A stretch of 64,000 nucleotides of DNA, from contig JAOTYD010000012.1 in NCBI GenBank assembly GCA_029862005.1, positions 1-64,000 on the forward strand, in the 5' to 3' direction. How positions within the stretch are numbered: the stretch's first letter is position 1; each line of letters starts with the position of its first letter. The notes beneath the pieces were generated by a model, which was not told the DNA's origin, did not search any database, and was given only the letters and a program-made list of their open reading frames with translations. This document shows, in pieces, positions 17,934 to 27,308 of the stretch. The position numbers were made by a program, and so were the translations under genes. This stretch comes from Gammaproteobacteria bacterium. Its GTDB lineage: Bacteria > Pseudomonadota > Gammaproteobacteria > GCA-001735895.

Positions 17934-18611
17934 TCAGGACTCTTCAGTTATCGGAATCAGCGATAACTCGACCCGTCGATTTAGGGATCTTCCTTCCGCT
18001 GTCGCGTTATCAGCAATTGGCGTATCCTCGCCGAAGCCGACCGCCTCGATGCGCGCTTCGATCACTCCCTTCGAGAGCAGATATTTTGCTACCGAATTGG
18101 CGCGTCGTTCGGACAGGGCCTGGTTGTACTCGTTCGATCCCTTGCTGTCGGTGTGGCCGGCTGCCACGATTATGGTTTGATTGAACTCCTGTAAGACGAT
18201 GATCACCGAGTCCAGCACTTCGTAAAAATTAGCATTAAGATCGTGACCGTTGGTGACAAAGGTAATGTTACCGGGCATAACCAGATTGATATTGTCACCA
18301 TCGCGCTCGACGCTGACACCGCTGGCGCGCAAGGTTTGTCTGAGCTTGGCTTCCTGCGAGTCCATGTAGTAGCCGATGCCACCACCGGTGATTGCTCCGA
18401 TCCCAGCGGCCTGGAGCATCTTTCTTTTGCGCGTTTTGCTGCTTTCGTCCTTGTTTGCAAGATAGCCGAGTACGGCACCAATTCCGGCACCTATGCCGGC
18501 GCCCTTGGCAGTACTGGAGGTCTTTTTCTCACCGGTGTAGGCATCGAATGTTTCGCATCCGGACAGAAAGGACAGGCTAACGATGCTGATTATAACGAGT
18601 AGCTTTTTCAT
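17934..18611 (-). CDS. OmpA-family lipoprotein (YiaD-like)
   Basis: 225 residues from the ATG at 18611 (AGGA upstream). Signal peptide MKKLLVIISIVSLSFLSGC has a lipobox ending at Cys19. Two glycine-zipper hydrophobic stretches follow (GAGIGAGIGAVLGYLAN, then GIGAITGGGIGYYMD). The C-terminal OmpA domain has GHTDSKGSNEYNQALSERRANSVAKYL and ends RVELSL, and would bind peptidoglycan diaminopimelate. It probably anchors the outer membrane to the wall. Length and layout match E. coli YiaD (219). Confidence 0.88.
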   Translation of the reverse strand: MKKLLVIISIVSLSFLSGCETFDAYTGEKKTSSTAKGAGIGAGIGAVLGYLANKDESSKTRKRKMLQAAGIGAITGGGIGYYMDSQEAKLRQTLRASGVSVERDGDNINLVMPGNITFVTNGHDLNANFYEVLDSVIIVLQEFNQTIIVAAGHTDSKGSNEYNQALSERRANSVAKYLLSKGVIEARIEAVGFGEDTPIADNATAEGRSLNRRVELSLIPITEES

Positions 18612-18721
18612 GGGTATTCCTGCAGGTAAAAGGATTGATGGTCGATCTGTTAATCGACAGAGTATAGGCAATCGGGGCGAGATTATAAAAATAATTTTTT
18701 ACCAGTACAGAGCTTAAAAAA

Positions 18722-19048
18722 TTATTCGGAACCTGGAAGTTTGTAGGCTTCGAGCTTGATAGATTTCAGTGTCATGCCTTCCAGAACTAATCGCCCATGA
18801 TAACGTCGATCGCCGGTCGAAGAAAATTCAAACTGGTAAGTTCTTCTGAAAGCAAGGTTACCCCCGGAAGTGCGTATCGGCCAAAAGCCGGTAATGACCA
18901 TGCTTTGATCCAGCAGTTGCAAATCCAGTTGACGACAATGCTCCGTGGCTAATTGACGCGCTTTGCCCTTGAATAGTCCGCTCTGCCACCAGTAGAACGC
19001 TCCCAGGCCAGCCAGGACCAGGAGCAGCAAATTAACGAGGCTGAACAC
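18722..19048 (-). CDS. DUF3301 family small membrane protein
   Basis: 108 residues: one N-terminal transmembrane helix (VNLLLLVLAGLGAFYWW), then a short soluble domain with EHCRQLDLQLLDQS and RRTYQFEFSSTGDRRYHGRL. This HC-x-x-x-x-L pattern and the closing FSSTG…Y.G are DUF3301, common in Gammaproteobacteria and of unknown role. The gene stands alone on the minus strand. Confidence 0.8.
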   Translation of the reverse strand: MFSLVNLLLLVLAGLGAFYWWQSGLFKGKARQLATEHCRQLDLQLLDQSMVITGFWPIRTSGGNLAFRRTYQFEFSSTGDRRYHGRLVLEGMTLKSIKLEAYKLPGSE

Positions 19049-19119
19049 AGGGGATTCTTAACTTATCCATAATTAGGGAAATGCCGGCGGCTGTTCCCAT
19101 ATTTTAACGCGAACGCCGG

Positions 19120-19890
19120 TCAGGCCTGTGTTGATTCGATAGACTGAATTATTGATTTCATTTTCCGGGCAGCCACTTCGCTGCCTTCATCGCGTTGCCA
19201 TTCGATGTATTGCGAGCAGAATGCAGCCACTTCGGCCTTGTCGGTCAATGCATTCAGATCTTCGACAGTGCGAACACCAAAGCCGACAGCCAACGGTAAA
19301 TCGGTATGTTTGCGGATTTCGGCGATATAGTTCTGGAACTTTTCCCCCCATTGAGTTTCGTGACCGGTAACGCCCATGCGTGACACCACGTAAATCATGC
19401 CGCGTGAAGCCCGGGCGATTTTTTCCACACGTTCCGCCACAGTATTGGGTGTGACCATCAATATCGGCGACAAACCGAGCTTATCGAGGGTCGGCAACCA
19501 GGATTCGATCTCTTCTAGCGGCCAGTCAGGCACGATCATGCCCTTTATGCCCGCCGCCGAGGCCTGTTCGAACAATTCCTGTAAACCATAGCGGTACAGC
19601 GGGTTCAGGTAACTCATCAGGATAAAAGTCACCTCTGGGTGACGCGCGCAGACGATCTTCGCCAGGTCCAGCGTTGCCTGCACCGAGCCACCGTGTTTGA
19701 GAGCCTCGTAACAGGCATTGACCAGGGTGTGTCCGTCGGCGACGGGGTCGCTGAAAGGGACCTGTAATTCGATCAATTTAACTCCGGCCTCGGCCAGACC
19801 CGCGATCGCTTTTTCGTTTTCGTCGAGACTCGGAAATCCGATCACGGCGTGGGACATTATTTGCAGGTTTTCGTATTGTGCTGGAAACAT
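19120..19890 (-). CDS. trpA: Tryptophan synthase alpha chain
   Basis: 256 residues. TIM barrel cleaving indole-3-glycerol phosphate to indole. Catalytic Glu is in LIELQVPFSDP and Asp in SDPVADG; SRMGVTG is the mobile loop-6 region, and VGFGVRTVEDL the phosphate site. The N-terminus is about 10 residues shorter than E. coli TrpA, and the usual TAGDP block reads IGFPSLD, so the protein is divergent, but the core residues are kept. It starts 3 bases after the trpB stop, and the two would form the alpha-beta complex. Confidence 0.93.
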   Translation of the reverse strand: MFPAQYENLQIMSHAVIGFPSLDENEKAIAGLAEAGVKLIELQVPFSDPVADGHTLVNACYEALKHGGSVQATLDLAKIVCARHPEVTFILMSYLNPLYRYGLQELFEQASAAGIKGMIVPDWPLEEIESWLPTLDKLGLSPILMVTPNTVAERVEKIARASRGMIYVVSRMGVTGHETQWGEKFQNYIAEIRKHTDLPLAVGFGVRTVEDLNALTDKAEVAAFCSQYIEWQRDEGSEVAARKMKSIIQSIESTQA

Positions 19891-19892
19891 GG

Positions 19893-21152
19893 TTAATGTC
19901 CTCGCTTTTGCGCCAGTGCTTCGGTCGATCGCGCTGCTTCACGTTGCAGGACCTCGGTCCACTCACGTTGCGGGAAGGCACGTGCCACCGTGAAGATGTC
20001 TTTATCGCCACGTCCGCTCAGGTTGATGACGAGATTCTGATCCGGCTTCATCTGTTTTGCACGCTTGAAACCACCGGCGAGCCCGTGGGCCGATTCCAGT
20101 GCCGGAATAATGCCTTCAGTTTTCATTAGCAGGCTGAAAGCCTCGGTGACCTCATCGTCGGTAGCCGATTCCGGGACTACGCGACCCTGTTGCGACAGGT
20201 AGGCGAGAATCGGTGAAACTCCGACGTAATCAAGACCGGCTGCAATACTGTGTGTATCGCCAAGCTGGCCATCGTCGTTTTGCAGGAACAGGGTTTTGTA
20301 ACCCTGCGCAATGCCGATTTCACCGGTGTCCTGCGATAGGCGTATCGAGTGTTTACCTTCTTCGAGACTGATTCCGCCAGCTTCAACCCCCACCAGGACG
20401 ACCTCCGGGACTTCGAGAAATGCACCGAAAGCGCCCATGGCGTTCGAGCCACCGCCGACGCAGGCGACAATTTCGTCAGGTAAGCGACCCATCTGCCGCA
20501 TCGACTGTTCCTTGATCTCATCGCTGATGATACTTTGAAAATAGGAAACCAGTTCCGGAAAAGGTGCCGGTCCGCAGGCGGTGCCAAGCACATAGTGGGT
20601 GGTTTCAACCGATGCCGCCCAGTCGCGTAAGGCTTCATCCAGGGCTTCTTTCAGGGTTTGCGCACCGGTGGTCACGCCAACCACGTCAGAGCCGAGTTGA
20701 CGCATCCAAAATACGTTGGAATATTGCCGCTCGATGTCTTCTGCGCCCATGTAGATGGTCGCTTCAAGACCGAGACGTGCCGCCATAATCGCAGTCGCAA
20801 GCCCGTGCTGTCCGGCGCCAGTTTCCGCGATAACGCGTTGCTTGCCCATACGCTGCACCAGCAAGCCCTGACCGAGGACATTATTGACCTTATGCGCGCC
20901 AGAATGATTCAAATCCTCGCGTTTAAGCCAGATTTGAGCACCGCCGAGCTGCTTCGACAGGCGTCGTAACGGCGTGAGTGGCGTTGGCCGGCCGCTGAAT
21001 TCCTGGCAAAGCGTGACGAATTCCTGCCAGAAAGCAGGATCGTCGCGCAGGCTGAAGAATAAATCTTCGAGCTCGGTGAGAGCAGGTAGCAGGATTTCGG
21101 GGACAAAGCGCCCACCAAATTCGCCAAAAAAACCATTTTCGCTGCGAATCAT
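19893..21152 (-). CDS. trpB: Tryptophan synthase beta chain
   Basis: 419 residues from the ATG at 21152, which follows GGAGG; an extended frame to 21191 runs into the operator and is rejected. FGEFGGRFVPE opens the protein; HSGAHKVNN holds the PLP lysine; AETGAGQHG, CVGGGSNAMG (phosphate loop) and LSGRGDKD are canonical. Condenses indole with serine. The promoter region contains the palindrome 21191-21211 and a divergent TetR gene, an unusual arrangement for trpBA. Confidence 0.95.
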   Translation of the reverse strand: MIRSENGFFGEFGGRFVPEILLPALTELEDLFFSLRDDPAFWQEFVTLCQEFSGRPTPLTPLRRLSKQLGGAQIWLKREDLNHSGAHKVNNVLGQGLLVQRMGKQRVIAETGAGQHGLATAIMAARLGLEATIYMGAEDIERQYSNVFWMRQLGSDVVGVTTGAQTLKEALDEALRDWAASVETTHYVLGTACGPAPFPELVSYFQSIISDEIKEQSMRQMGRLPDEIVACVGGGSNAMGAFGAFLEVPEVVLVGVEAGGISLEEGKHSIRLSQDTGEIGIAQGYKTLFLQNDDGQLGDTHSIAAGLDYVGVSPILAYLSQQGRVVPESATDDEVTEAFSLLMKTEGIIPALESAHGLAGGFKRAKQMKPDQNLVINLSGRGDKDIFTVARAFPQREWTEVLQREAARSTEALAQKRGH

Positions 21153-21190
21153 CGTAGCCTCCGGGCATAAAGCGTATTCAAGTAATGACA

Positions 21191-21211
21191 TATACTAAAC
21201 GGTTTAGTATA
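21191..21211. promoter_or_regulatory. Perfect palindromic operator between trpB and tetR
   Basis: TATACTAAAC, one central G, then GTTTAGTATA: 10-bp arms with no mismatch. It lies 38 bases upstream of the trpB ATG and 34 upstream of the TetR ATG. Both arms contain TATACT, close to a -10 hexamer in either direction. The shape (ACTAAAC…GTTTAGT) is typical of TetR/AcrR-family operators, so the divergent TetR protein probably binds here and controls itself and trpBA. Confidence 0.75.
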
Positions 21212-21245
21212 GTTTGCACAAATCCTGTCGGGAATCAACCCTGTA

Positions 21246-21707
21246 ATGGCGCAAAAATCCAAGAAAGATCACATCGCCGCTGCCGCGCTACCCCTTTTTA
21301 TCGAAAATGGTTTCAAGGGGACATCGATTGATATGGTCGTTAAGGTGAGCGGAGTCTCGAAACCTACTGTTTACAACCATTTTCCCGACAAATCTGCGTT
21401 AATGCTTGCCGTACTGGCGCGCTGGATCGACAACAACAAGCCGTTGATTTTGCCGATCAAGGATCTAGCCGAGCTGGAAGCCTTTGTTCGTAATCACTGG
21501 CTCACTGACGAAACGGTCAGACTCTACGCGATCGTTATCGGTGAAGGCTGGCGTTTTCCGCTGGCCAAAAGGCTGTTTTGGGAACAGTTTGACAGGCTTT
21601 GGCGCATTGCCTTCGACTACGTATGTGAGCATTCGCCGCAACTTGATCGGTCGGTAATCGATCGACAACTCGATCGGCAGTTACTAGAACGTTTGCGAGC
21701 ACTGTAA
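21246..21707 (+). CDS. TetR/AcrR family regulator
   Basis: 153 residues, ATG at 21246. N-terminal helix-turn-helix: AAAALPLFIENGFKGTSIDMVVKVSGVSKPTVYNHFPDKSALMLAVL, the typical FxxxGFxxT…YNHFxxKxxL pattern, at residues 11-57. The C-terminal ligand domain is short for the family (usually ~190-210 total), with no ending motif recognised. It is divergent from trpB, with a palindromic operator between them. The ligand could be an aromatic compound or an unrelated molecule; nothing here decides. Confidence 0.88.
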   Translation: MAQKSKKDHIAAAALPLFIENGFKGTSIDMVVKVSGVSKPTVYNHFPDKSALMLAVLARWIDNNKPLILPIKDLAELEAFVRNHWLTDETVRLYAIVIGEGWRFPLAKRLFWEQFDRLWRIAFDYVCEHSPQLDRSVIDRQLDRQLLERLRAL

Positions 21708-21835
21708 AACCCGAATTACCTGGAATCGTGTTTTTTATTCACGGCATCTGAACCTTTTGTTGCGCCCTAAAAAGGATTCCCTGGCGGATCGCAATCGCTA
21801 TACTGGCAACTTCCCATCAGAATAAAATTACGGTG

Positions 21836-22891
21836 ATGAATCAGGACGAGGTGCGCAGCAAGCTCGAACTCGACGAAGGGCGCGTTGTCATTCCGACAGA
21901 TGAAATTGTCGCACTGGTAAGCGGGATCTTCGAAAACATCGGTTGCAGCGTCGAGGTATCCCGCGAGGTGGCCGGGCACCTCGCCGATTCAAACCTGTGC
22001 GGCATGGAATCGCATGGATTGATGCGTACGCTGCAGTACGCCGACCAGTTCGAATCAGGGTATATGCAGCCTGACGTGAGTCCTGAGATCAAGATGACCG
22101 ATCGTGGTGCGACGATTGTCGATGGTAACGGCGGTATTGGAATCCCCGCAATGCGCCTGGCGATTGAGGAGGGATGCCGGGTTGCCAGGGAGCAGGGTGT
22201 CTCCGCGGTCGCGATTCGTAATGTCGGTCATACGGGCAGGCTGGGTGCCTTCACCGAGGCTGCTGCCTACCAGGGATTCCTGAGCATCTGCTTCGGCGGC
22301 GGCGGCCGTGATAAATGGCGCCAGGTCGCTCCTTATGGTGGCAAGCGCGGGATGTTACCGACCAATCCCTACAGTATCGCTGTTCCGGGAGGAGATCGCG
22401 GTCCGATGATGTTTGATTTCGCGACCTCGAAGATTGCCGGCGGCTGGATTTACGCGGCACGCAGCGCCGGGGCGAAGCTACCCGATAACGTGTTGATGGA
22501 TCCCGAGGGTAACGTGACGCGAGACCCCGAGGATTATTTTCGCGGCGGCGCGATCATGCCTTCCGGTGGACACAAGGGATACGCGTTGGCGCTGGCGGCC
22601 GAGATCGTCGCCGAAGCCATGCTGGGTCCGACCGAAACCGAGGGCAGCTGGCTTTTACTCAACGTGGATACTGCGCGTTACCGCGAACCGGGCCGGCTGC
22701 AGCGAATTGCCGAGGAAATCCTGGACGAATTACGTAACTGCCCGCCAGCGCCAGGGTTCGAGCGCGTCGAAATTCCGGGAGAGCGTGAGCGCGAGTACCG
22801 CGAGCGGATCCGGGACTCGGGTATTCCGTTGCCCCGGCAAACTCTGCGGCAGATCCAGGCATTATCGAAGCGGCTCGAGGCGGCTAATTGA
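21836..22891 (+). CDS. Malate/L-lactate dehydrogenase family (Ldh2) oxidoreductase
   Basis: 351 residues (ATG at 21836; a second ATG one codon earlier). Ldh2-type enzymes use NAD(P) with a fold unlike classical lactate dehydrogenase. Visible: SNLCGMESHGLMRTLQYADQ (substrate and catalytic His region), VRNVGHTGRLGAFTEAAA, MLPTNPYSIAVPGG, DFATSKIAGG, GGHKGYALALAAEI. Substrates in the family include malate, lactate, ureidoglycolate, sulfolactate and 2,3-diketogulonate. It is a single gene, so the substrate stays open. It converges on the OsmC-like gene. Confidence 0.87.
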   Translation: MNQDEVRSKLELDEGRVVIPTDEIVALVSGIFENIGCSVEVSREVAGHLADSNLCGMESHGLMRTLQYADQFESGYMQPDVSPEIKMTDRGATIVDGNGGIGIPAMRLAIEEGCRVAREQGVSAVAIRNVGHTGRLGAFTEAAAYQGFLSICFGGGGRDKWRQVAPYGGKRGMLPTNPYSIAVPGGDRGPMMFDFATSKIAGGWIYAARSAGAKLPDNVLMDPEGNVTRDPEDYFRGGAIMPSGGHKGYALALAAEIVAEAMLGPTETEGSWLLLNVDTARYREPGRLQRIAEEILDELRNCPPAPGFERVEIPGEREREYRERIRDSGIPLPRQTLRQIQALSKRLEAAN

Positions 22892-22904
22892 ATTGCAGCT
22901 CGAT

Positions 22905-23303
22905 CTAGTATTCGGGCAGTTCGTGCATATTGACCGACACCGGGTATTCGCGCATGCGCTCTTTGATATAGTCGATCGTTGCCTTCTGCGGATCACCGCC
23001 CCGCAACGTCGCATCGACACTAACCTTTACCTGTTGAATTTTCCAGTCATCTCCGGCACGCAGGTCGAGTTCAATCTCGGAATGATCCAGTAACAAACCG
23101 CGTTCACTGCAGTTGGCGTGAAAGTATGTGTGTTGGCAAATCAAGAAGGAATAAACAAAAATCAGGAAGCCGGGCGACGAGTTACCGATTTCCAGGTTGT
23201 TCCAACTGTTATCGGAGCAGGCCTGCGCGCTGATCTGATCGATATTGTTGTCGTCACCACTGTAGTCAAACGATGCCCGCAACTGAAAAGGATGGTCTGA
23301 CAT
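22905..23303 (-). CDS. OsmC-like protein (divergent)
   Basis: 132 residues. The central part SSPGFLIFVYSFLICQHTYFHANCSERGLLLDHSEIELD follows the OsmC order: a buried helix with the first peroxidatic-type Cys (ICQH) and then a strand. The C-terminal REYPVSVNM occupies the place of the usual CPVS motif but has Tyr instead of Cys. It therefore may lack thiol-peroxidase chemistry. Family assignment is by eye and tentative. It is flanked by convergent Ldh2 and by recQ. Confidence 0.5.
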   Translation of the reverse strand: MSDHPFQLRASFDYSGDDNNIDQISAQACSDNSWNNLEIGNSSPGFLIFVYSFLICQHTYFHANCSERGLLLDHSEIELDLRAGDDWKIQQVKVSVDATLRGGDPQKATIDYIKERMREYPVSVNMHELPEY

Positions 23304-23431
23304 GCAATTGCCTCGGTCGATTCGTAATGGAAGCTAATCAATCATTACGCTCCGAGGCTGTTTATACAATATCCAGGAAAGGTTAGTGGTTTCCCGAACA
23401 GGGATAGGGTCGTGCTGCACGGCCACCCGGT

Positions 23432-25267
23432 TTAGACGAGATCGACATCAGGTTCTACCCTGGATTCGTCGCGCGGGTACTGCTGAATTATTTGGATCAA
23501 GTCAGGCCCATAGAGCTTTAGCTTACGCTCGCCAATGCCCGGAATCGATTCCAGTTGCTCGATGCTTTCTGGCCGATGTTCGCAAATCGTCGTGAGGGTC
23601 TTATCGTGCAGGATGACAAAAGGCGGTACACCCTGCGCTTGCGCCAGTTGTTTGCGGTGCAGTCGCAGCGCCTCGAATAGCGGCGTATCGACGCTACCCA
23701 GTTCGGCGGCAATTTTGCCCGCGCTTACCTTTTTCACTTTTGTCGGCTTCGCGAACTTGCGCAGCAGCAACTGTTTTTCACCTCTGAGCAGCGGTCTGCA
23801 GTCGGGGGTCATCTTTAACGCGCCGTAATTATCAATATCGGCAAAGAGGTAACCGAGTGCAATCAACTGACGGAACAGGCTGCGCCACTCGTTGTTATCC
23901 AGCTCACCAATACCAAAAGTACTGATTTGATCATGTCGGTTCTGCACGATACGGTCCCTGGCATTGCCCATCAGGACGTCGATGACGTAATTTACACCAA
24001 ATCGTTGGCCGGTCCGGTAAACGCAGGACAGCGCCATGCGCGCGGCTTCGGTCGCATCCCAGGTCACCGGTGGGTCAACGCAATTGTCGCAGTTGCCGCA
24101 GGGCTGTTCCAGGATCTCGTCGAAGTAAGCCAGCAGGGTCTGGCGACGACAAACGGTTTGTTCGCAAAAACCCAGCATCGCTTCCATCTTCTGGTGCAGG
24201 ACACGTTTAAATTGTTCATCGGCATCGCTTTGCGCCATCATCTGGCGCAGCGTAATGACATCCTGCATACCGTAGGCCATCCAGGCATTGGCGGGATCGC
24301 CGTCGCGTCCGGCGCGGCCGGTTTCCTGGTAATAGGATTCGAGGTTCTTGGGCAGGTTCAGATGTGCGACGAAGCGCACATCGGGCTTGTCGATGCCCAT
24401 ACCAAAGGCGATGGTCGCGACGACGATAACGCCCTCCTGCTGCAGGAAGATGCGTTGATGCTCGACGCGGGTGTGCTTGTCGAGTCCGGCATGATAGGGC
24501 AGGGCGATGCGGCCCTTGTCACCCAGCCATTTGGCCGTTTCCTCGACCTTCTTGCGCGACAGGCAGTAAACGATACCGGCGTCGGTCGCGTGGTTGGCCT
24601 GGATGAAAGACCACAGGCGCTGCCGGTTGTTATCGCCCTGGGTGACGCGATAAAAGATATTGGGTCGGTCGAAACTGTGCACGAAACGCTGCGCCTCCCC
24701 GAGCCTGAGTTGTTGCTCGATTTCCCGCAGCGTGCGCCTGTCGGCAGTTGCCGTGAGGGCAATGCGGGGAACGCCTGGAAAGCGCTCGTGCAAGCGGGTG
24801 AGCTTCTGGTAATCGGGTCTGAAATCGTGCCCCCACTGCGACACGCAGTGCGCCTCGTCGATGGCGAATAGCGCGATCCTGCAATCGGCGAGCATATCGA
24901 GAAAGTCAGCGCCGAGCGCTCGCTCAGGCGCCACGTAGAGCAAATCGATATCGCCGCTGCGCAATCGTTGCCTGACCTGTTGCTGCTGCTCGAACGATTG
25001 GGTCGAATTCAGAAACGCCGCGTTGATCCCGTTTAGCGCAAGCGCGTCGACCTGGTCCTGCATCAGCGCAATCAGTGGTGAAATAATAATGCCGGCACCG
25101 TCGCGCACCATTGCCGGGATCTGGTAACACAGCGATTTGCCCCCCCCGGTCGGCATCAACACCAGCGCATCCTGTCCTGCAATCAGGGAGTCGATGATCT
25201 GCTGCTGTTGAAAACGAAACTGTGTGTAGCCAAAGCGGCTGCGCAGAATATCAAGTGCTTGAGACAT
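23432..25267 (-). CDS. recQ: ATP-dependent DNA helicase RecQ
   Basis: 611 residues. Q-motif [13 protein letters not shown], Walker A PTGGGKS (39-45), Walker B with IDEAHC, motif [12 protein letters not shown], zinc site CGNC-x2-C after [11 protein letters not shown], and a C-terminal HRDC domain ([25 protein letters not shown]). 3'-5' helicase that unwinds replication and recombination intermediates. Length is normal (E. coli 609). A 314-residue open frame on the opposite strand at 23927-24871 is its shadow. Confidence 0.97.
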   Translation of the reverse strand: MSQALDILRSRFGYTQFRFQQQQIIDSLIAGQDALVLMPTGGGKSLCYQIPAMVRDGAGIIISPLIALMQDQVDALALNGINAAFLNSTQSFEQQQQVRQRLRSGDIDLLYVAPERALGADFLDMLADCRIALFAIDEAHCVSQWGHDFRPDYQKLTRLHERFPGVPRIALTATADRRTLREIEQQLRLGEAQRFVHSFDRPNIFYRVTQGDNNRQRLWSFIQANHATDAGIVYCLSRKKVEETAKWLGDKGRIALPYHAGLDKHTRVEHQRIFLQQEGVIVVATIAFGMGIDKPDVRFVAHLNLPKNLESYYQETGRAGRDGDPANAWMAYGMQDVITLRQMMAQSDADEQFKRVLHQKMEAMLGFCEQTVCRRQTLLAYFDEILEQPCGNCDNCVDPPVTWDATEAARMALSCVYRTGQRFGVNYVIDVLMGNARDRIVQNRHDQISTFGIGELDNNEWRSLFRQLIALGYLFADIDNYGALKMTPDCRPLLRGEKQLLLRKFAKPTKVKKVSAGKIAAELGSVDTPLFEALRLHRKQLAQAQGVPPFVILHDKTLTTICEHRPESIEQLESIPGIGERKLKLYGPDLIQIIQQYPRDESRVEPDVDLV

Positions 25268-25298
25268 GGTGATATAGTCTTCCTTTTATCAATTGTTT

Positions 25299-25748
25299 AT
25301 GAACTGTCCTTGTCATTCCGGTCAACTTTTTGACCAGTGCTGCGGTCGATTTATATCACATCGCGAGCTGCCTGAAAACGCGGAGCAGCTAATGCGTTCT
25401 CGATATAGCGCCTACGTGCTTGATGATGTTGAATATTTATCCCAAACCTGGCATTCGGATTTCAGACCCCGGGAGTTGACAGTCGACCCCGACATCCACT
25501 ACATAGGGCTCACGATTAACACCAGCGATCAACAGGGCAAGCAGGCGGTAATAGATTTCGAGGCGCGCCTGCTGGCAAATGGGCAGGTACAGGCGATGCA
25601 TGAAAAAAGCACCTTTGTTGAAAATGATGGGAAATGGATGTATACCATCGGTGAGATGTTAACGCCCAGTTTTCAGCCCTGGAAACCGGGAAGAAACGAA
25701 ACCTGCCCCTGCGGCAGCGGCAAAAAGTTTAAACGATGCTGTACCTGA
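25299..25748 (+). CDS. ychJ: YchJ family protein (SEC-C zinc motif)
   Basis: 149 residues from the ATG at 25299. The two characteristic zinc motifs are present: N-terminal CPCHSGQLFDQCCGRF and C-terminal ETCPCGSGKKFKRCC, both CxCxnCC. The middle is an NTF2-like fold (MRSRYSAYVLDDVEYL, then TWHSDFRP). Function not established in E. coli; similar SEC-C motifs bind SecB or ribosomes. It is divergent from recQ and converges on the CBS gene. Confidence 0.92.
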   Translation: MNCPCHSGQLFDQCCGRFISHRELPENAEQLMRSRYSAYVLDDVEYLSQTWHSDFRPRELTVDPDIHYIGLTINTSDQQGKQAVIDFEARLLANGQVQAMHEKSTFVENDGKWMYTIGEMLTPSFQPWKPGRNETCPCGSGKKFKRCCT

Positions 25749-25752
25749 CGCC

Positions 25753-26160
25753 CTAGAGCAGACGGTCACGAATACCATGCAGTACGATATCGGTATACCC
25801 GACTATGCCGATCACCTTGCCACCCTCGAGCACCGGTGCACGACCGATGCCGAAGTTTTCGAACAGGCGCGCGCAATAGCGAATATCCATCCCCGGGTCA
25901 ACACTGACCACGGGTTTCGACATGATCTCGTAGATATTGATTCGTTCTGGCGCCTTGTTCTTGGCGAGCACCTTCCTCGCGATATCCGATAACATTACGA
26001 TCCCGTATTCGTCGTTCTCATGTCGAGTATCGACGATGAAACACTTGGATTCGGGGTGACTTGATTTCTTTAGGACCTCCGCCACGGTATCCATACCATC
26101 GACGAGATCGAAATCCGGCGTCATCACATCCTTTACTCGAACGATAATTTTTTCACTCAT
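25753..26160 (-). CDS. CBS-domain pair protein of the DUF1538 operon
   Basis: 135 residues made of two CBS motifs: MTPDFDLVDGMDTVAEVLKKS…FIVDTR…GIVMLSDIARKVL and MSKPVVSVDPGMDIRYCARLFENFGIGRAPVLEGGKVIGIVGYTDIV. CBS pairs bind adenine nucleotides and act as energy sensors. The gene overlaps the PII-like gene by 4 bases (ATGA), and the whole set runs DUF1538-A, DUF1538-B, PII-like, CBS. It may be the regulator of the membrane pair. Confidence 0.88.
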   Translation of the reverse strand: MSEKIIVRVKDVMTPDFDLVDGMDTVAEVLKKSSHPESKCFIVDTRHENDEYGIVMLSDIARKVLAKNKAPERINIYEIMSKPVVSVDPGMDIRYCARLFENFGIGRAPVLEGGKVIGIVGYTDIVLHGIRDRLL

Positions 26161-26507
26161 ATCTCTTCCTCAACAATTCCAGACAATTGGTTGACCTGTT
26201 GCATTACGCCGACCGCATCTTCGACATCGATACTGAAAGCGATACCGGAACCAGGATTGGCTTCAAACTCCCCGGTAGCTTCGATGCTTTCGAGGATATC
26301 GCGACACATATGTTCTTCGACCAGTAGCAATACCACATCTCTTTGTGTTTCCAGGCTCAGGCCGAGAAAAGTCTTGGCAACCTGCATCCCCTCGCCGCGG
26401 GCGCTGGAAATAACGGTTGATCCGGTGGCGCCTTTATTCCTGGCGGCTTCGACAACTTTTTCAGTGATCGAATCCTCGGTCAGTGCAATGATTAGTTTAA
26501 AGTGCAT
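26157..26507 (-). CDS. PII-like signal protein of the DUF1538 operon
   Basis: 116 residues. PII-family pattern: MHFKLIIALTEDSITEKVVEAARNKGATGSTVISSARGEG, then a T-loop-like stretch, then RDVVLLLVEEHMCRDILESI and a GSGIAFSIDVEDAVG terminal strand. The usual GlnB T-loop uridylylation tyrosine is not seen. PII proteins bind ATP/ADP or cyclic nucleotides and gate transporters by plugging them. It stands between two DUF1538 genes (9 bases upstream) and a CBS gene (4-base overlap). Confidence 0.88.
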   Translation of the reverse strand: MHFKLIIALTEDSITEKVVEAARNKGATGSTVISSARGEGMQVAKTFLGLSLETQRDVVLLLVEEHMCRDILESIEATGEFEANPGSGIAFSIDVEDAVGVMQQVNQLSGIVEEEI

Positions 26508-26516
26508 GATGATTTC

Positions 26517-27308
26517 TCACGAGGTTGTGGTCTTCTTGCCGCGCCTGGCGCTCCATTCAGACAACTGGGCATAGGCAAGTACAGACATTATCGGAAACAG
26601 GCTGGCAAAGGCAATCAAGCCGAAGCCGTCGAGCAAAGGGTTGCGACCGGGCACGGTACTGGCAAGCCCGAGCCCGAGTGCCGCCACCAGAGGTACCGTC
26701 ACGGTAGATGTAGTAACACCGCCGGAATCGTAAGCCAGCGCGATAATCAGGCGCGGCGCAAACATGGTTTGTATCAACACAAACACGTAACCCGTAATTA
26801 TGTACCAGTAAAGCGGCGTGCCGGTGACAATGCGGTAAACCCCGAGGGCGATGCCGATGGCGACACCGATCGCAACCGCGATGCGCAGGCCCCAGACACC
26901 GATACTGCCAGCCGAGACCCGGTTGGCCTTGATCGCGACCGCGAGCAACGAGGGTTCGGCAATGGTGGTCGAAAAACCGATGGCGAATGCAAACAGGTAA
27001 ACCCACTGGTAATCCCACCATTCGAGTACCCGGCCGATATCATCTCCGGCAATGAAGGCGGGGTCGGTCAACTGCTGCGCCATCAATTTGCCAAGCGGAA
27101 ACAGCGCCGCCTCAAGGCCCTCGAGAAAAAATGCGAGGCCCAGTAGTACCAGTAAAAAGCCGGCGATTGCTTTTTTTCGATTTGCGATCGGTTTGCGAAA
27201 TGCGAGGCGTTGGAAGCCGAACAGGATTACCACGATGGGTAACACATCCCAGACGGTTGCCACCAGCGTGTGAAATAAATCGATGAAGATCTGCATCATG
27301 GGTGTCAA
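26517..27308 (-). CDS. DUF1538 membrane protein B (putative transporter half)
   Basis: 263 residues, about seven hydrophobic segments. Two conserved motifs lie in the second half: [15 protein letters not shown] and then [17 protein letters not shown], followed by [23 protein letters not shown]1538 is a conserved membrane family with no proven function that I know. The same motifs occur in its partner. Starts 4 bases inside the partner gene (ATGA overlap). With a PII-like and a CBS protein encoded next, a nucleotide-gated ion or solute transporter is likely (inference). Confidence 0.87.
   Translation of the reverse strand: MTPMMQIFIDLFHTLVATVWDVLPIVVILFGFQRLAFRKPIANRKKAIAGFLLVLLGLAFFLEGLEAALFPLGKLMAQQLTDPAFIAGDDIGRVLEWWDYQWVYLFAFAIGFSTTIAEPSLLAVAIKANRVSAGSIGVWGLRIAVAIGVAIGIALGVYRIVTGTPLYWYIITGYVFVLIQTMFAPRLIIALAYDSGGVTTSTVTVPLVAALGLGLASTVPGRNPLLDGFGLIAFASLFPIMSVLAYAQLSEWSARRGKKTTTS

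Noticed and set aside
23927-24871. 314-residue ORF antisense to recQ
   Set aside because: recQ has complete helicase motifs in the other strand; the shadow has no recognisable domain.
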